Source: Plasmodiophora brassicae (taxonomy: Eukaryota; Endomyxa; Phytomyxea; Plasmodiophorida; Plasmodiophoridae). Taken from it: a stretch of DNA of 64,000 nt. Under the pieces are notes generated by a model. It saw only the letters and a list, made by a program, of their open reading frames with translations. It was not told the DNA's origin and did not search any database. The DNA lies in contig JASFAU010000020.1 in the NCBI GenBank assembly GCA_039704465.1, positions 248,001-312,000 on the forward strand, written 5' to 3'. Positions 41,101-49,518 of the stretch are shown here, piece after piece. The position numbers were made by a program, and so were the translations under genes. Every line of letters begins with the position of its first letter. Positions within the stretch are counted from its first letter, which is position 1.

Positions 41101-43981
41101 CCTATCACGGCTGCTGATCTCCAACAGTTCCTCTCGGGCCTCAATTGGGTCCGTTCTGTTATCCCTCAATTCGCGGCACATGTTCATCCGCTACAGGATC
41201 TACTTCTGTCCGCTTCTCGTTCTGTCAGCAGTCTGAAGAAATCACACCTACGTCGAGTTCGTTTAGCCGACATCGGCTGGACCACTGACCATCTCACCAG
41301 TTTCAATTCTCTGAAGCATCGACTATCGGAGGCCATGACGCTGGCGCACACCAAGGACGAATGGATCATGTGTCTCTTTCCGGATGCGAGTGACCGTTTC
41401 TGGTCTGTTTTCCTGTCGCAGATCCCTCCGGAAGATATTGATCTCCCGTACGGTGAGCAACACCACGAACCTTTGTCGTTCATCTCGGGGACATTCCGTG
41501 GTTCTCAATTGAAGTGGGCGACCATTGAGAAGGAGGCCTACGCCATCATTGAAGGCTGCTATCGCCTCAGACACTTCATCTCTATGTCAAAGCTGGCACT
41601 TCGAATCTTCACAGACCACCGTAATTTGGTTTTCATTCTGAACCCAGCCTCGGTTGCACGAATTAGTCGGACGACCGGCGATCGCTTGGAGCGCTGGCGA
41701 CTTCAGATTATCGACCTAGATTTTCACATTGAGCACATTGCTGGGGAGGACAACGTTTGGGCCGACCTCGCCACGCGGTGGGGCGTCGCCCTGCAACCAC
41801 TCTCCTCATTTTCCCTCCATCGTTCCGTTCTATTCGTCATATGGCAATTAATCTTGACTTCGACGATTACAAGATGACCGATGAGTTTATCTGGCCGTCT
41901 GTCGACGAGATTAGTAACGCTCAGACCGACTACATTCGCCAACACGACCTATCTGCCGTTTCCGATATTCTCCAACTCGAAGGGGACATGTCTCTCCACC
42001 TTAGCCCGGAATCTGGCTGGCGTACTCCAGACAATCAACTCTGGGTACCATCACATGCACTGCAGCTACGCATCGCAGTGATTTCACATATGGGACTGTC
42101 TGGTCATCAACCTGCTGCATCGACTATTTCGAGCATCGCACAACTCTTCTGGTGGCCTGATCTGGATTCCTTTGTTCGTGCATTTGTGGACAAATGCTTA
42201 CACTGCCTACGCAACAAAGATTCGATGATTCCCCGACCTTTTGGCACGGCTATGCATGCGGACAAGCCCAATAAGGTCATCCACTATGACTTTCTGTTCT
42301 TATCCAAACCTCGTCCAGGCGATTCTCATCAACTTCGTTATGTTCTGGTTCTGAAGGACGACGCCACGGCATTCGTCGAGTTAATTCCTTGTCAATTCGC
42401 GGATCACAGCGTTGTCGCCGAATCTCTTCTGGATTGGTTCAAACGTTTCGGCATTGTTTTCCAACATGTCTCTGACCGCGGCACACACTTCAAAAACGCG
42501 GTTATCGCCGAGCTTAATAGCCGGTTACACTGCAACCATCATTTCACAACTGCCTACACACCTTGGGCGAACGGCACGGTTGAGGTTGTCAACAAGCGGC
42601 TTCTCTTTCTGCTGAAGTCCCCCTCTCCGAGCTAAATCTTCCATTCCAGGATTGGCCGTATGTCCTTCCGCTGATCAACATGACGGTAAATCACACTGTT
42701 CGATCAAGTGTGGGCTACGCGCCTGTCACGATGTTTACGGGTTTGCCACCCTCGACACCTATCTCGATTATCTTCAACAAACGCATCGACGCGGTTATCG
42801 ACGTACCGTTGACCCCTGACCGTCTCAAGGAAATGACGACGGAACTTATCGATTCTCTCGAGGACATGCACAAAGCAGTGGCACGTACACGCACCCATCT
42901 ACGTGATCTCAAGCAACGCGCCCGGCGTCGCCGACGCAATGTTCGCGAGATCAACTTCACGACGGGCGACTATGTTCTCGTGGCCAACCATGGCAAGCAC
43001 TCCAAGTCCGAGTACAACTGGACTGGACCTGCCCAGATTATCGACACCATCAACGACTGGGTGTATCGAGTTCGAGATCTCTTGACTGATCGTATCTCAG
43101 ATGTACACGCCCAGCGCTTAATGTTCTATGCAGATGCGCACTTGAATGTCACCTCTTCCCTGAAGCACAACATCGCGCTCACCGGCGTGGCTTACCAAGT
43201 CAACGCAGTCGAGGACATTCGAGTCAACTCTACGTCAGGTGACACTGAACTACTGATCAACTGGATCGGATTCGATGCCACCGACAATTCATGGGAACCT
43301 TACTCGGTCATGGCGGCCGATGTTCCTGATATCGTCAGGGCCTTCCTCGAACGACAAGCCGAAGGAGACCCGCTCTGCTCACGACTGTTAGCAGATTTCT
43401 AACACGGGGAGTGTTCATCCAGAGTACCAGTACTCAGATGATGCTGCTCAGATGCTGCTGCCACCCGGTCACATGATCATGACCGTACTCGACCCCGCAG
43501 CGGCCCTTGCTGTGACGATCCTGTCCAAATACATCAGTTCGTTATATCACCAGGCGCCGACTCTTGCGACCGACCGCCCCCGTAGTGGGCAGCGGCGGCG
43601 TTAGCACACAACGTCAGGAATCCGTCAATAACATCACTTGGTAGTCTGTTCATCCAGAGTACCAGTACTCAGATGATGCTGCTCAGATGCTGCTGCCACC
43701 CGGTCACATGATCATGACCGTACTCGACCCCGCAGCGGCCCTTGCTGTGACGATCCTGTCCAAATACATCAGTTCGTTATATCACCAGGCGCCGACTCTT
43801 GCGACCGACCGCCCCCGTAGTGGGCAGCGGCGGCGTTAGCACAGAACTACAGTGCTGAACACGTTCGCCGCACTGGTCATCACCGCCACCTTCCACGAGC
43901 AGTACTCGCCCAGGTTCGTGCCCTCGCCGTACGTCAACAAACTGCTGTCGGGGTCGTTCCGGTTGCTCGATATCCTCGCAC
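38120..43981 (+). CDS. Host gene fragment interrupted by the LTR element (two exons recognisable)
   Basis: Exon a (38120-38213) reads ESHDVTFAVVNYITAAGSVS and TVFSPSPG and ends at donor GTCAGT. Exon b (43853-43981) resumes in phase with LNTFAALVITATFHEQYSPR, FVPSPYVNKLLSGSF and RLLDILA and ends at donor GTGAGC. Removing the retroelement and one GAACT copy leaves a normal 58-bp intron between them. The exon a acceptor (GTGTAG) overlaps the right end of the MITE. Upstream and downstream exons were not identified, and the family is unknown. The reading is inferred from phase and the protein-like sequence. Confidence 0.45.
38268..38464 (+). repeat. 5' LTR (LTR1)
   Basis: Begins TGTTCATCCAGAG and ends GGCGTTAGCACA; preceded by target-site copy GAACT. 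Confidence 0.95.
38508..40163 (+). CDS. Retrotransposon Gag-protease
   Basis: Frame of 551 codons. The N-terminal two thirds are a helical, charged Gag. A zinc knuckle (CLICKEQHWVQVC) at about residue 335 is C-x2-C-x3-H-x4-C, one residue shorter than the canonical C-x2-C-x4-H-x4-C. An aspartic protease follows with active site EADSGATKTVIS and the downstream DDIVLLGAPELDALG. It overlaps the RT frame by about 120 bp in a different phase, so Pol is probably made by frameshifting or re-initiation. The ATG at 38508 lies 44 bp after LTR1. Confidence 0.92.
   Translation: MAGGGRRAPVRLQMEDDARTNSDAEAKEHESSTSTDDEIDRGLQSTNLHGKSPIFMPLKPPILRTLSLTAKDGINDFLKKYRKHVEIVNERRLIYKEDIHPPTVKSCITEDVLRGMSKYRLRQPASTITDGDIMSYLRSVQRREADVESSTDIKALLTKTVVMNLSIKSIEERVTSFFAKFDELIDDYGLQDTYAKGTKGTKRKIKVLRGGIRPTDLAVLVERAIEFGGCRDAEKDELKFFDLVDRLAKEQDKHFRLQAEKKKSPAQTMSPPAGKKGKDVVAPNRNGGKHPTNPIGLKTAQSSTSQTKDESRDIPEHIRKRFEGKDPPKAGCLICKEQHWVQVCPKATQGERKAAIEKFQKERKEKEESKGNADTAKRMGPPSPSTPSPMRLRFQNSLDLPFEADSGATKTVISQSQLLRIQAIQHVPVKVFDHPTEAKLATIGATTTIVATAIVDITIVPPSHGKPAHLRGREINVCREDLSDDIVLLGAPELDALGINPATQLKEMLIEANGPIINRSGSDPGTSRPRWSRDHDESGKTPGGKWNNSRS
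40045..41877 (+). CDS. Retrotransposon reverse transcriptase - RNase H
   Basis: Frame of 610 codons. RT motifs seen are YASPCLVVDKKD, WPMPHIDIILTYLR, FDAFKGYWQFPLH, and the catalytic box LLWIDDILGYV with W where most Ty3 elements have Y (YxDD). RNase H follows (LFPDASDRFWSVFLSQ; IEKEAYAIIEGCYRLRHF; FTDHRNLVFIL). The frame then runs out near 41877 while the integrase continues in another frame from about 41760-41850, so there is a frame change between them. Confidence 0.92.
   Translation: MVLSSIEADPTPERHAPGGQGITMRAVRHPEVSGTTRDHEPQLDTNDPGDDYDVEIGEHSDTDVDRAIDRMIQRATDSGFPNDQVPRLRTTVNRHKDIWRTKLGRDPPAKVSPLKLHFKADARPVRCRTRRYTLEHQKFMDDHVGTLAENDFVYRNPHSRYASPCLVVDKKDTEVRGHRLTVDINEAVNKQTERIAWPMPHIDIILTYLRSATIFMLFDAFKGYWQFPLHPDSQEACSFMTHIATFTPRRIIQGIADCVFAFQAGMQQVLGKLLYICALLWIDDILGYVSGFGAYMDTLESLLNAFDEFGVKLNPDRCQLYLTSVTWCGRVISADGVSFDRSYLNALHDLSTPITAADLQQFLSGLNWVRSVIPQFAAHVHPLQDLLLSASRSVSSLKKSHLRRVRLADIGWTTDHLTSFNSLKHRLSEAMTLAHTKDEWIMCLFPDASDRFWSVFLSQIPPEDIDLPYGEQHHEPLSFISGTFRGSQLKWATIEKEAYAIIEGCYRLRHFISMSKLALRIFTDHRNLVFILNPASVARISRTTGDRLERWRLQIIDLDFHIEHIAGEDNVWADLATRWGVALQPLSSFSLHRSVLFVIWQLILTSTITR
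41757..42635 (+). CDS. Retrotransposon integrase core
   Basis: Integrase in a third frame. The zinc-binding HHCC shows HMGLSGHQP and KCLHC. The D,D-35-E triad is visible in VIHYDFLFL, HVSDRGTHFKN and WANGTVEVVN. The frame-true part probably begins near 41845 (MAINLDFDDYKM). It ends at 42635, and the coding continues one base out of frame (in the AAGTCCCCC region at about 42615) into the next frame. Confidence 0.9.
   Translation: MGRPRHAVGRRPATTLLIFPPSFRSIRHMAINLDFDDYKMTDEFIWPSVDEISNAQTDYIRQHDLSAVSDILQLEGDMSLHLSPESGWRTPDNQLWVPSHALQLRIAVISHMGLSGHQPAASTISSIAQLFWWPDLDSFVRAFVDKCLHCLRNKDSMIPRPFGTAMHADKPNKVIHYDFLFLSKPRPGDSHQLRYVLVLKDDATAFVELIPCQFADHSVVAESLLDWFKRFGIVFQHVSDRGTHFKNAVIAELNSRLHCNHHFTTAYTPWANGTVEVVNKRLLFLLKSPSPS
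42680..43402 (+). CDS. Retrotransposon integrase C-terminus with chromodomain
   Basis: Frame of 240 codons. It starts with the integrase tail (GYAPVTMFTGLPPSTP; NFTTGDYVLVANHGKHSKSE; WTGPAQIID). It ends in a chromodomain: YQVNAVEDIRVN, ELLINWIGFDATDNSWEPY. In chromoviruses this domain guides integration to chromatin marks. In-frame coding extends upstream of the ATG to about 42620, so this is a continuation of integrase rather than a separate gene. Confidence 0.9.
   Translation: MTVNHTVRSSVGYAPVTMFTGLPPSTPISIIFNKRIDAVIDVPLTPDRLKEMTTELIDSLEDMHKAVARTRTHLRDLKQRARRRRRNVREINFTTGDYVLVANHGKHSKSEYNWTGPAQIIDTINDWVYRVRDLLTDRISDVHAQRLMFYADAHLNVTSSLKHNIALTGVAYQVNAVEDIRVNSTSGDTELLINWIGFDATDNSWEPYSVMAADVPDIVRAFLERQAEGDPLCSRLLADF
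43412..43608 (+). repeat. Inner LTR (LTR2)
   Basis: Same 197-bp sequence as LTR1; preceded by polypurine GGGGAG and followed by a 38-bp segment (43609-43646). Confidence 0.95.
43647..43843 (+). repeat. Outer 3' LTR (LTR3)
   Basis: Same sequence as LTR1 and LTR2; followed by target-site copy GAACT. Confidence 0.95.
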
Positions 43982-44646
43982 GTGAGCGTTTTCACAGCAG
44001 GTCGACGTTGCTGGAGTCTTTCAAGTGCTATGAGCAACCTGGTTGGTTGCTGACAGTATTTGCCAACCTTGCTGGAGGTTGTTCAAGTGCTATGAGCAAC
44101 CATCCGAGATGCACAGTGGCTGCAGCGGTGGGCATCGCAGTCACTCTGCATCTACAAGGAGATGCAGAGTGAACGCAGAACCGTCCATCTGCATCCAACC
44201 TGCAGCCGGTCTGCAGTCACTTCGCCGCCGATCTGGCGCCAGTGGCACGTACCGGCCCCGGTGCCCGGCGCTCTTGGTGTGGTCGAGCCACCAGCAATCG
44301 TGCGGTCTCTCCAGTCGTTGGTGCCCCTTCACGACTCCGATAACCGGCACGCGACACAGTTACTCATTCGCTGCATCATTCGTCAGACACGTTGCCCATA
44401 CACCGTCGACCAAAACTTAACTATCGGATTTCCATCTCGAGCGCGCTCGTAGTGTTTGGTCACGCCGGTTGACAGGGTAGGAGTTGTATAGGCGGACGCT
44501 CTACTTTTTTAAGATATGACAACTTGGTCCGACCCGTCGTTTCCTCACGCTAGAAGATACAGCAGAACTCTCGTGATGGCATAGGGCACGATCAGCAATA
44601 GGAAGACGACTGTCGCAGTGATTGATCGCGGATCCTGAACATGAGA
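43982..44646. other. Gap; possible continuation of the interrupted host gene
   Basis: Contains an 18-bp direct repeat (CAAGTGCTATGAGCAACC at about 44024 and 44082) and short frames. I could not place further exons of the host gene. Confidence 0.4.
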
Positions 44647-45232
44647 TCAAACATTCAGAAGGGTACTCCTTGTGACGACTGACGACACAATCTTCAAACC
44701 CATGATGGTGGTATCGGTGAGTGCGTCACCAGAATGAGGCCTATCGCCGAAATGGTCATCGCCGCCAGAACGTGAACCACCAACCGCTGGACTGCCTGGA
44801 CCTGTCCTACGGTCTTGGGACCAGAGCGAGTTGATTATAGATAACACAGTGGATGCAACTGTGCTATAAAGAGGTTCGTGAAGAGGCAAGGCGGGATTTG
44901 CCAGGGCCTGCGCGGACAATCAGATTACCCTGCACTCCATTCAACAGCGTGCAAATAACCTCAGTTACCAATACCACCGCGCGTGGTAATCTGGGATGCT
45001 GATCCATCAGAAAGTTCCAGCAGTTGGCGGCTTGCGCGATCGCGCTGAGGGCCGCGACAGTAGTGAGGTGATTCTCCACCAGGTACTGGTGGAACCGGGC
45101 GACATGCGGCCCCAACGACTGATCGTACGCGGCATGGAGACCGGCAGCCGCAACGAGTTCTTCAGCTGTCGCCGCCCGCGGCAGCAGCGGTATGTCGAGG
45201 AGTTGCCTAGCGACGTCATGGTGAGAAGGCAT
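44647..45232 (-). CDS. Hypothetical protein
   Basis: Exon 1 (44929-45232) has protein-like sequence: MPSHHDVARQLLDIPLL, SLGPHVARFHQYLVENHL, AVVLVTEVICTLLNGVQ. A 115-bp intron, longer than usual here and with an AAG acceptor, would join it to 44647-44813 for 156 residues ending TRSTLLNV. An alternative second exon frame gives a hydrophobic C-terminus (AAMTISAIGLILV). No family recognised, and the model is weak. Confidence 0.35.
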
Positions 45233-46756
45233 CCCAAAGGACGACAGAATTGCAGTAAAGATTGCAGTAATGACCGTGGCCACTGACGCACGTTTTGTTT
45301 CCCCAGGAAGCTGCAACGCCGTACGCGGCCGCCCGCCGTGCCGTTGTGTTCGGCATCGCACGTCGCGGGTCGACGTCGACGCCCTGCCGCGCCTGCTTTT
45401 CACGTATGTTACTCGCAGACCACGACTGCTGCAGAACTGTCGCCCGGTGAAGCCGCCATCGTGCGTCTAGCTGCGCCACGTCTGCTATATGGCCTGGCTG
45501 AGGAACGGCATCGTGCCGTCAGTTGCATGGCACGTACAGAGCCAACCCGCCCAGATCACACCGACCGCCGTCCTAAATGTCGTTCCTGACGTGTCTGGCG
45601 GCCCTGCGTGCTCGGGCGCTGACGTCGCCGCCGTCCAGCGGCGCTGATGCCCGGAGTCACTACGACCCACAACTCGTCCTGCTGGGGCGCCTGCCAGCAA
45701 TCCCCATACGTCTGGGAGAACGCGCTGCACCTCCATAACAGGTACGATTGTTCGCCTAACGCAGAGAGCCAGGCGCTCTAATACGTGCTGGGCAGGGCAC
45801 GCCTGCCGTCTCCCGTCCAGCATGAGCACCTGCAAGACAGCAGTCGTCCCGCGTAGGCGAGTCGGGGGCAACGTCGTGCCGGCCTGCTCCTCAGCTGTGG
45901 CGGTGCGCCGATCGTTGCAATCTGTCACGTGCGCCCCTGCCCTGGACAATGCATCGGTGGCAGAGCGACCAACCAAGGACGTCGCCGAGCTCCCCGTCGG
46001 CGTGGCGGAGCGGCGCCTGCCAGCCCTGCAGGACGCCCAGCACGGTAGCGGCCGCGCCAGTACCAGTTGCCGCCGGTCGACGTGCGAACGCCTGCCTGCG
46101 CCCGTCACCTTCCCTGCTTTCGTGTCTCCCCAAGCTGAGCCCTTCAAAACAAGACATCTCAATGGTACCTGGAAAAGGGTCTCCCGCTTGCTTGCCCGTC
46201 GCGATGCGAAGGTCCCGTCACTGGAGAGCCAATTAACGAATACACTAACTGACCGGAACCAGACGACTGGGGGATAGCCTTCGGACGGACGCCGACTTGT
46301 TTGTAGTACCTATTCGTAATTGGCCGGGTATCGGAAGGTGGCGCAACTAGGGCCAACCGTCAAACTGCTCGCGACCTACACGACAGCGTCGTGCAGGTCG
46401 CTGACGTCATGGTTGCATTTGTATTACGTATTCGTAATCGAGTGCACCGCCTATGTAGCACCCTTGGGCGGTCGAGGCCTACCCCTTTGATTAGTCAAAT
46501 ACACAACGGATATGAATCGGGCTTCCAATCGCTCTGACCCGAATACTGAATACGTCGCAACCGTCCAGAATCCCACTCGCGGGCGGGGGGCAGCGAATGG
46601 AAAAACACGAACGCCCCCTTGTTTTTTGCTGCCGTCCGGTTGCTGTTCCAGCGGGGCGGCGCGTCGGGCGTCCACGGGGCGACTGCGTGATCGGCAGCAG
46701 GCTGCAGACAGTCATCAGGCGCTGTCGCCGGGGTTGTCATCTCTCCCGGCCGGCGA
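45233..46756. other. 1.5-kb interval without a confident gene
   Basis: Long overlapping frames exist on both strands (for example the reverse frame 45485-46162) but are Arg/Ala/Thr-rich with no motif and look like GC-driven open frames. Two copies of TATTCGTAAT (about 46311 and 46428) were noted. Confidence 0.45.
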
Positions 46757-47918
46757 ATGTTTATGCAGGGCGTGCCGCCGCCGCCGCCGCCGCTGCGCGA
46801 GTCGCCGCCCGCGCTCGCGCTGGATGCGGCGCAGGAGGAGCGCCTCCGGCTCCTGCTGTCGTGCGTGGACACGCGCGTCCGCGTCCAGCGCATCGTCTGG
46901 AACGCCGTCTGCGTCGCGTCGTCGACCGTCTCCAGCTCCGCCATCATGTACGTGTGCCCGTGCAATTGTACCTATGCGCTCGCGTTGACATGGGTGGAAG
47001 CATCCGGGAGGCGATCCGGGAGATTCTGTACCATTTCGGGAGGCTGATCGATGCCGCCGCCAAGGTCCCCGATGCCGCGCCCGGACCGTCGCGCCTGCTG
47101 ACGTTCCTTGGCGCGGGCGGCGACCGCGTCTCTGAGACGAAATTCGCCGAGCTCGAGGCCGAGCTCAATATGCTCAAGTCGCAGATGGCCATGCTCGTCC
47201 AGAGCGGCGTCGTGCCCGGCCCGCCGCCTCCGCCGCCCGCTGCCCCGCCTGCTCCTCCTGTCGGCGCGCCCCCGCCCGTGAAACTTCGACCGCATCCTGT
47301 ACCAGTATCCAACGATCTGCTCTGTTCGGGTGCGTCCGCGGGAGCGGGACGTCTCGCTCAACGGTCGGATTGACCCGCGCGGCTGTGCAGACGTCTCAGA
47401 CGATGACCCCGACGAGTCCCCGCTGCCGTCGTATCGTGAGCGGCAGGAGAGGCCGGTGCCGCCGGCAGCACCAACGCGTGGGTTCGCCGCGCAGATCCAG
47501 CAAGCGAACAGGACCGGGTTGAGGAAAACGGAGATCAGTCGGTAGGCCGGCCGGCCGCGAGCGACGAGTGTCCCCGTTCGTTGACGCGGTGGATGTACCG
47601 GTAGGTCCCCGGGAGGGACCCCGTTGAACAGGAAACCCGCCCCGGCGGCCAGCGACAACTTCCACAAGGAGATACTCGCGAACGCCTTGTTTAAAAAGTT
47701 CCAGGTACGAAGCGCGTGCGGATCGTACGGAGAGAATAATCGCTGACTGTGGTGCACCGCCACAGAACGCCCGCCAGGGAGAATCGCCTGAACGGCGACC
47801 GCGCCGCGAACCGGCGTCGTCGTTCGCGCCGAGACGCGGATCCGGGCTGGCCTTCATCTCCGACGAGGTCGCCGACGACGAATGGGACGACGACGGCGAC
47901 GCCGAGGGAGCACGCTAG
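46757..47918 (+). CDS. Proline-rich coiled-coil protein with WH2-like and acidic C-terminus (possible Arp2/3 regulator)
   Basis: Five exons (46757-46947, 47001-47329, 47391-47541, 47632-47704, 47778-47918) join in phase to 294 residues. Order: a Pro run (GVPPPPPPLRESPP), a helical region with a hydrophobic stretch (RIVWNAVCVASS), a coiled coil (FAELEAELNMLKSQMAMLV), Pro-rich PGPPPPPPAAPPAPP, an acidic patch, then GFAAQIQQANRTGLRKP. That segment resembles a WH2 actin-binding motif (..QIQ....LRK). A helix DNFHKEILANALFKKFQ follows, and the tail is DDEWDDDGD, like the Trp-containing acidic motif of Arp2/3 activators. The VCA-like reading is inference from motif order. The intron 1 acceptor is AAG. 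Confidence 0.65.
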
Positions 47919-48048
47919 TAGAGAACGGTTGATATTGGTCGGTCGCGTCTAGTAAAACGATAGTCACGATCCGCGACAGCGCTGCGTTCGCCCACCAGGC
48001 GCACGGGGACCGACACGTCCCCAGTGGCAACGTGTATGTAGCTCCGCA

Positions 48049-48220
48049 GTCAGGCGTGTGCAGCTTCGGCACAGTTCGCACACTGGGAGCGGAACGCGCC
48101 TGGCGCAGTCAGACGTGTGCAGCTTCGGAGCAGTTCGCACACTGGGAACGCGCCTGGCGCAGTCAGACGTGTGCAGCTCCGGAGCAGTTCGCACACTGGG
48201 AGCGAAACGCGCCTGGCGCA
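48049..48220 (+). repeat. Three-copy minisatellite, 54-59-bp unit
   Basis: Copies at 48049-48107, 48108-48161 and 48162-48220 each run GTCAGRCGTGTGCAGC ... GTTCGCACACTGGG ... CGCGCCTGGCGCA. The middle copy lacks 5 bp. Each unit contains GTGTGC and GCACAC in inverted orientation and could form a small hairpin. The array lies 107 bp upstream of the UBE2K ATG. Confidence 0.93.
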
Positions 48221-48326
48221 CTGCTGGTCGGTGCGCAGCTCTGGGAGGCCACGTTGCGTTCGTGGACGATCGGCGGTCGCCCACGCGCCGGACTCCGCAT
48301 TGCGCGTCCGTCGTCGTCGTCCGACA

Positions 48327-49285
48327 ATGCAGGCCATGCAGCGCGTGCAGAAGGTGCGCTGGGCCTGGTGCAGGCGGGCGGCGCGCGCTCTGAGTCGTGT
48401 GGTTGGCGTAGGAGTTCAAGGAGATTGTCGAGAGCACGGGCCTGGACAAGGCCGGCGTCGACGCCGCGCTCGTCAACGATGACCTGCAGCATTGGACGGG
48501 TGCGCGTTGCCGCCGCTTCCGCGTTTTAGTTGTATCTGATGCGCGTCCACACAACGCTCAGGGCGCATCTGCGGGCCGATTGACACGCCGTACCAGGGCG
48601 GCATCTACCATGTCGACATCCAGATCCCGAAGAAGTACCCGTTCGTGCCGCCCGTCATGAAGTTCACGACCAAGATCTGGCGTACGCCAATCGGTATTCG
48701 TTGCCGCGTGCGTCCCAGTGTTGTAAATTCTCGTGGCACCCGCAGATCCAAACATCAGCAGTCAGACCGGGGCGATCTGTCTCGACAGTACGTTTCCCGC
48801 GTCGCCGATTGTTGGGTTCGTCGCGGGTTCTGAATGTCGTCCTACCAGTTCTGAAGAACGAGTGGAGCCCTGCCCTCACTATCCGAACCGGTGATCGCGC
48901 TTTGTCCGGATGCATGACGAACGGGCTGATGGGTCCTTTGTAGCGCTGCTGTCGCTCCAGGCCCTGCTGTCCTGTCCCGAGCCGGACGACCCGCAGGACG
49001 CGCAGGTCGCCAAGCAGTACAAGACGAACAGGAACGCGTTCAGCGACCAGGCGTCGCAGTGGGCCAAGCAATACGTACGTCGCGCCGCTGGACCGCTGCT
49101 GCCACGTTCTGACCCGTTCTCAGGCGGGGTCCACGTTCGACTACCAAAGCAAGGACCAGGTCGCGGCCGTCAAGTCCATCATGGAGTTGGGCCTCGGCTG
49201 CGACGAGGCCGCCGTCCGCACGGCCCTGTCCGTCCACGAATGGGACAACGCCAGGGCGGTCGACTACCTGATGGGCAGCAAGTAA
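48327..49285 (+). CDS. Ubiquitin-conjugating enzyme E2 with UBA domain (UBE2K/UBC1 type)
   Basis: Seven exons (48327-48353, 48412-48499, 48562-48681, 48746-48787, 48849-48890, 48944-49074, 49124-49285) join in phase to 203 residues, matching UBE2K (about 200). The UBC core has GPIDTPYQGGIYHVDIQIP, YPFVPPVMKFTTKIWHPNIS, the catalytic Cys in TGAICLDIL, and LSLQALLSCPEPDDPQDA. The C-terminal UBA is KSIMELGLGCDEAAVRTAL. UBE2K builds K48-linked ubiquitin chains. One intron contains a decoy GTGGCACCCG copy of the HP motif, and the true HPN codons are split by it. Two exons are only 42 bp. The tandem array just upstream may affect its promoter. Confidence 0.95.
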
Positions 49286-49518
49286 AGCGGGTTTTCGCAC
49301 ACTCTGCCAGCTGTTTACTCGCGCCCCTGGACGTACACAGTACTACTGCAATAGGCGTCGGGAAGGCTGACGGATCAGGGTGCCCCGACACCCGGTCCCG
49401 CGTGGCCCCCCGCGAGAGATTCTTCTCGACGAACTGCCGGTTGTTCCTGGAAGTTCTGGACGACGACGACGGTCTGTGTTTGCGGCTGTTCACCCAGACA
49501 CACCAATCGACAACGACG

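Larger units (their letters stand above)
38268..43843 (+). mobile_element. Ty3/gypsy chromodomain LTR retrotransposon with three LTRs
   Basis: Three 197-bp LTRs (TG...CA) lie at 38268-38464, 43412-43608 and 43647-43843 and appear identical. The outer two are flanked by the 5-bp target duplication GAACT (38263-38267 and 43844-43848). Internal order gag, protease, RT, RNase H, integrase, chromodomain is that of Ty3/gypsy chromoviruses. A polypurine GGGGAG precedes LTR2. A 38-bp segment separates LTR2 from LTR3 and does not match the sequence after LTR1. Identical LTRs indicate very recent insertion. The primer-binding site was not recognised. Confidence 0.95.

Noticed and set aside
43609..43646. 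38-bp segment between LTR2 and LTR3 as a second element's internal region
   Set aside because: It does not resemble the sequence following LTR1 and is too short to judge.
45485..46162. Reverse frame of 225 codons
   Set aside because: Arg/Ala/Thr-rich, no motif, overlapping long frames on the other strand; explained by GC bias.
48910..49518. Joining the UBE2K 3' region to the MFS gene as one 651-codon protein
   Set aside because: The long frame only reads through UBE2K exons in the wrong frame; each gene has its own complete, family-length model.
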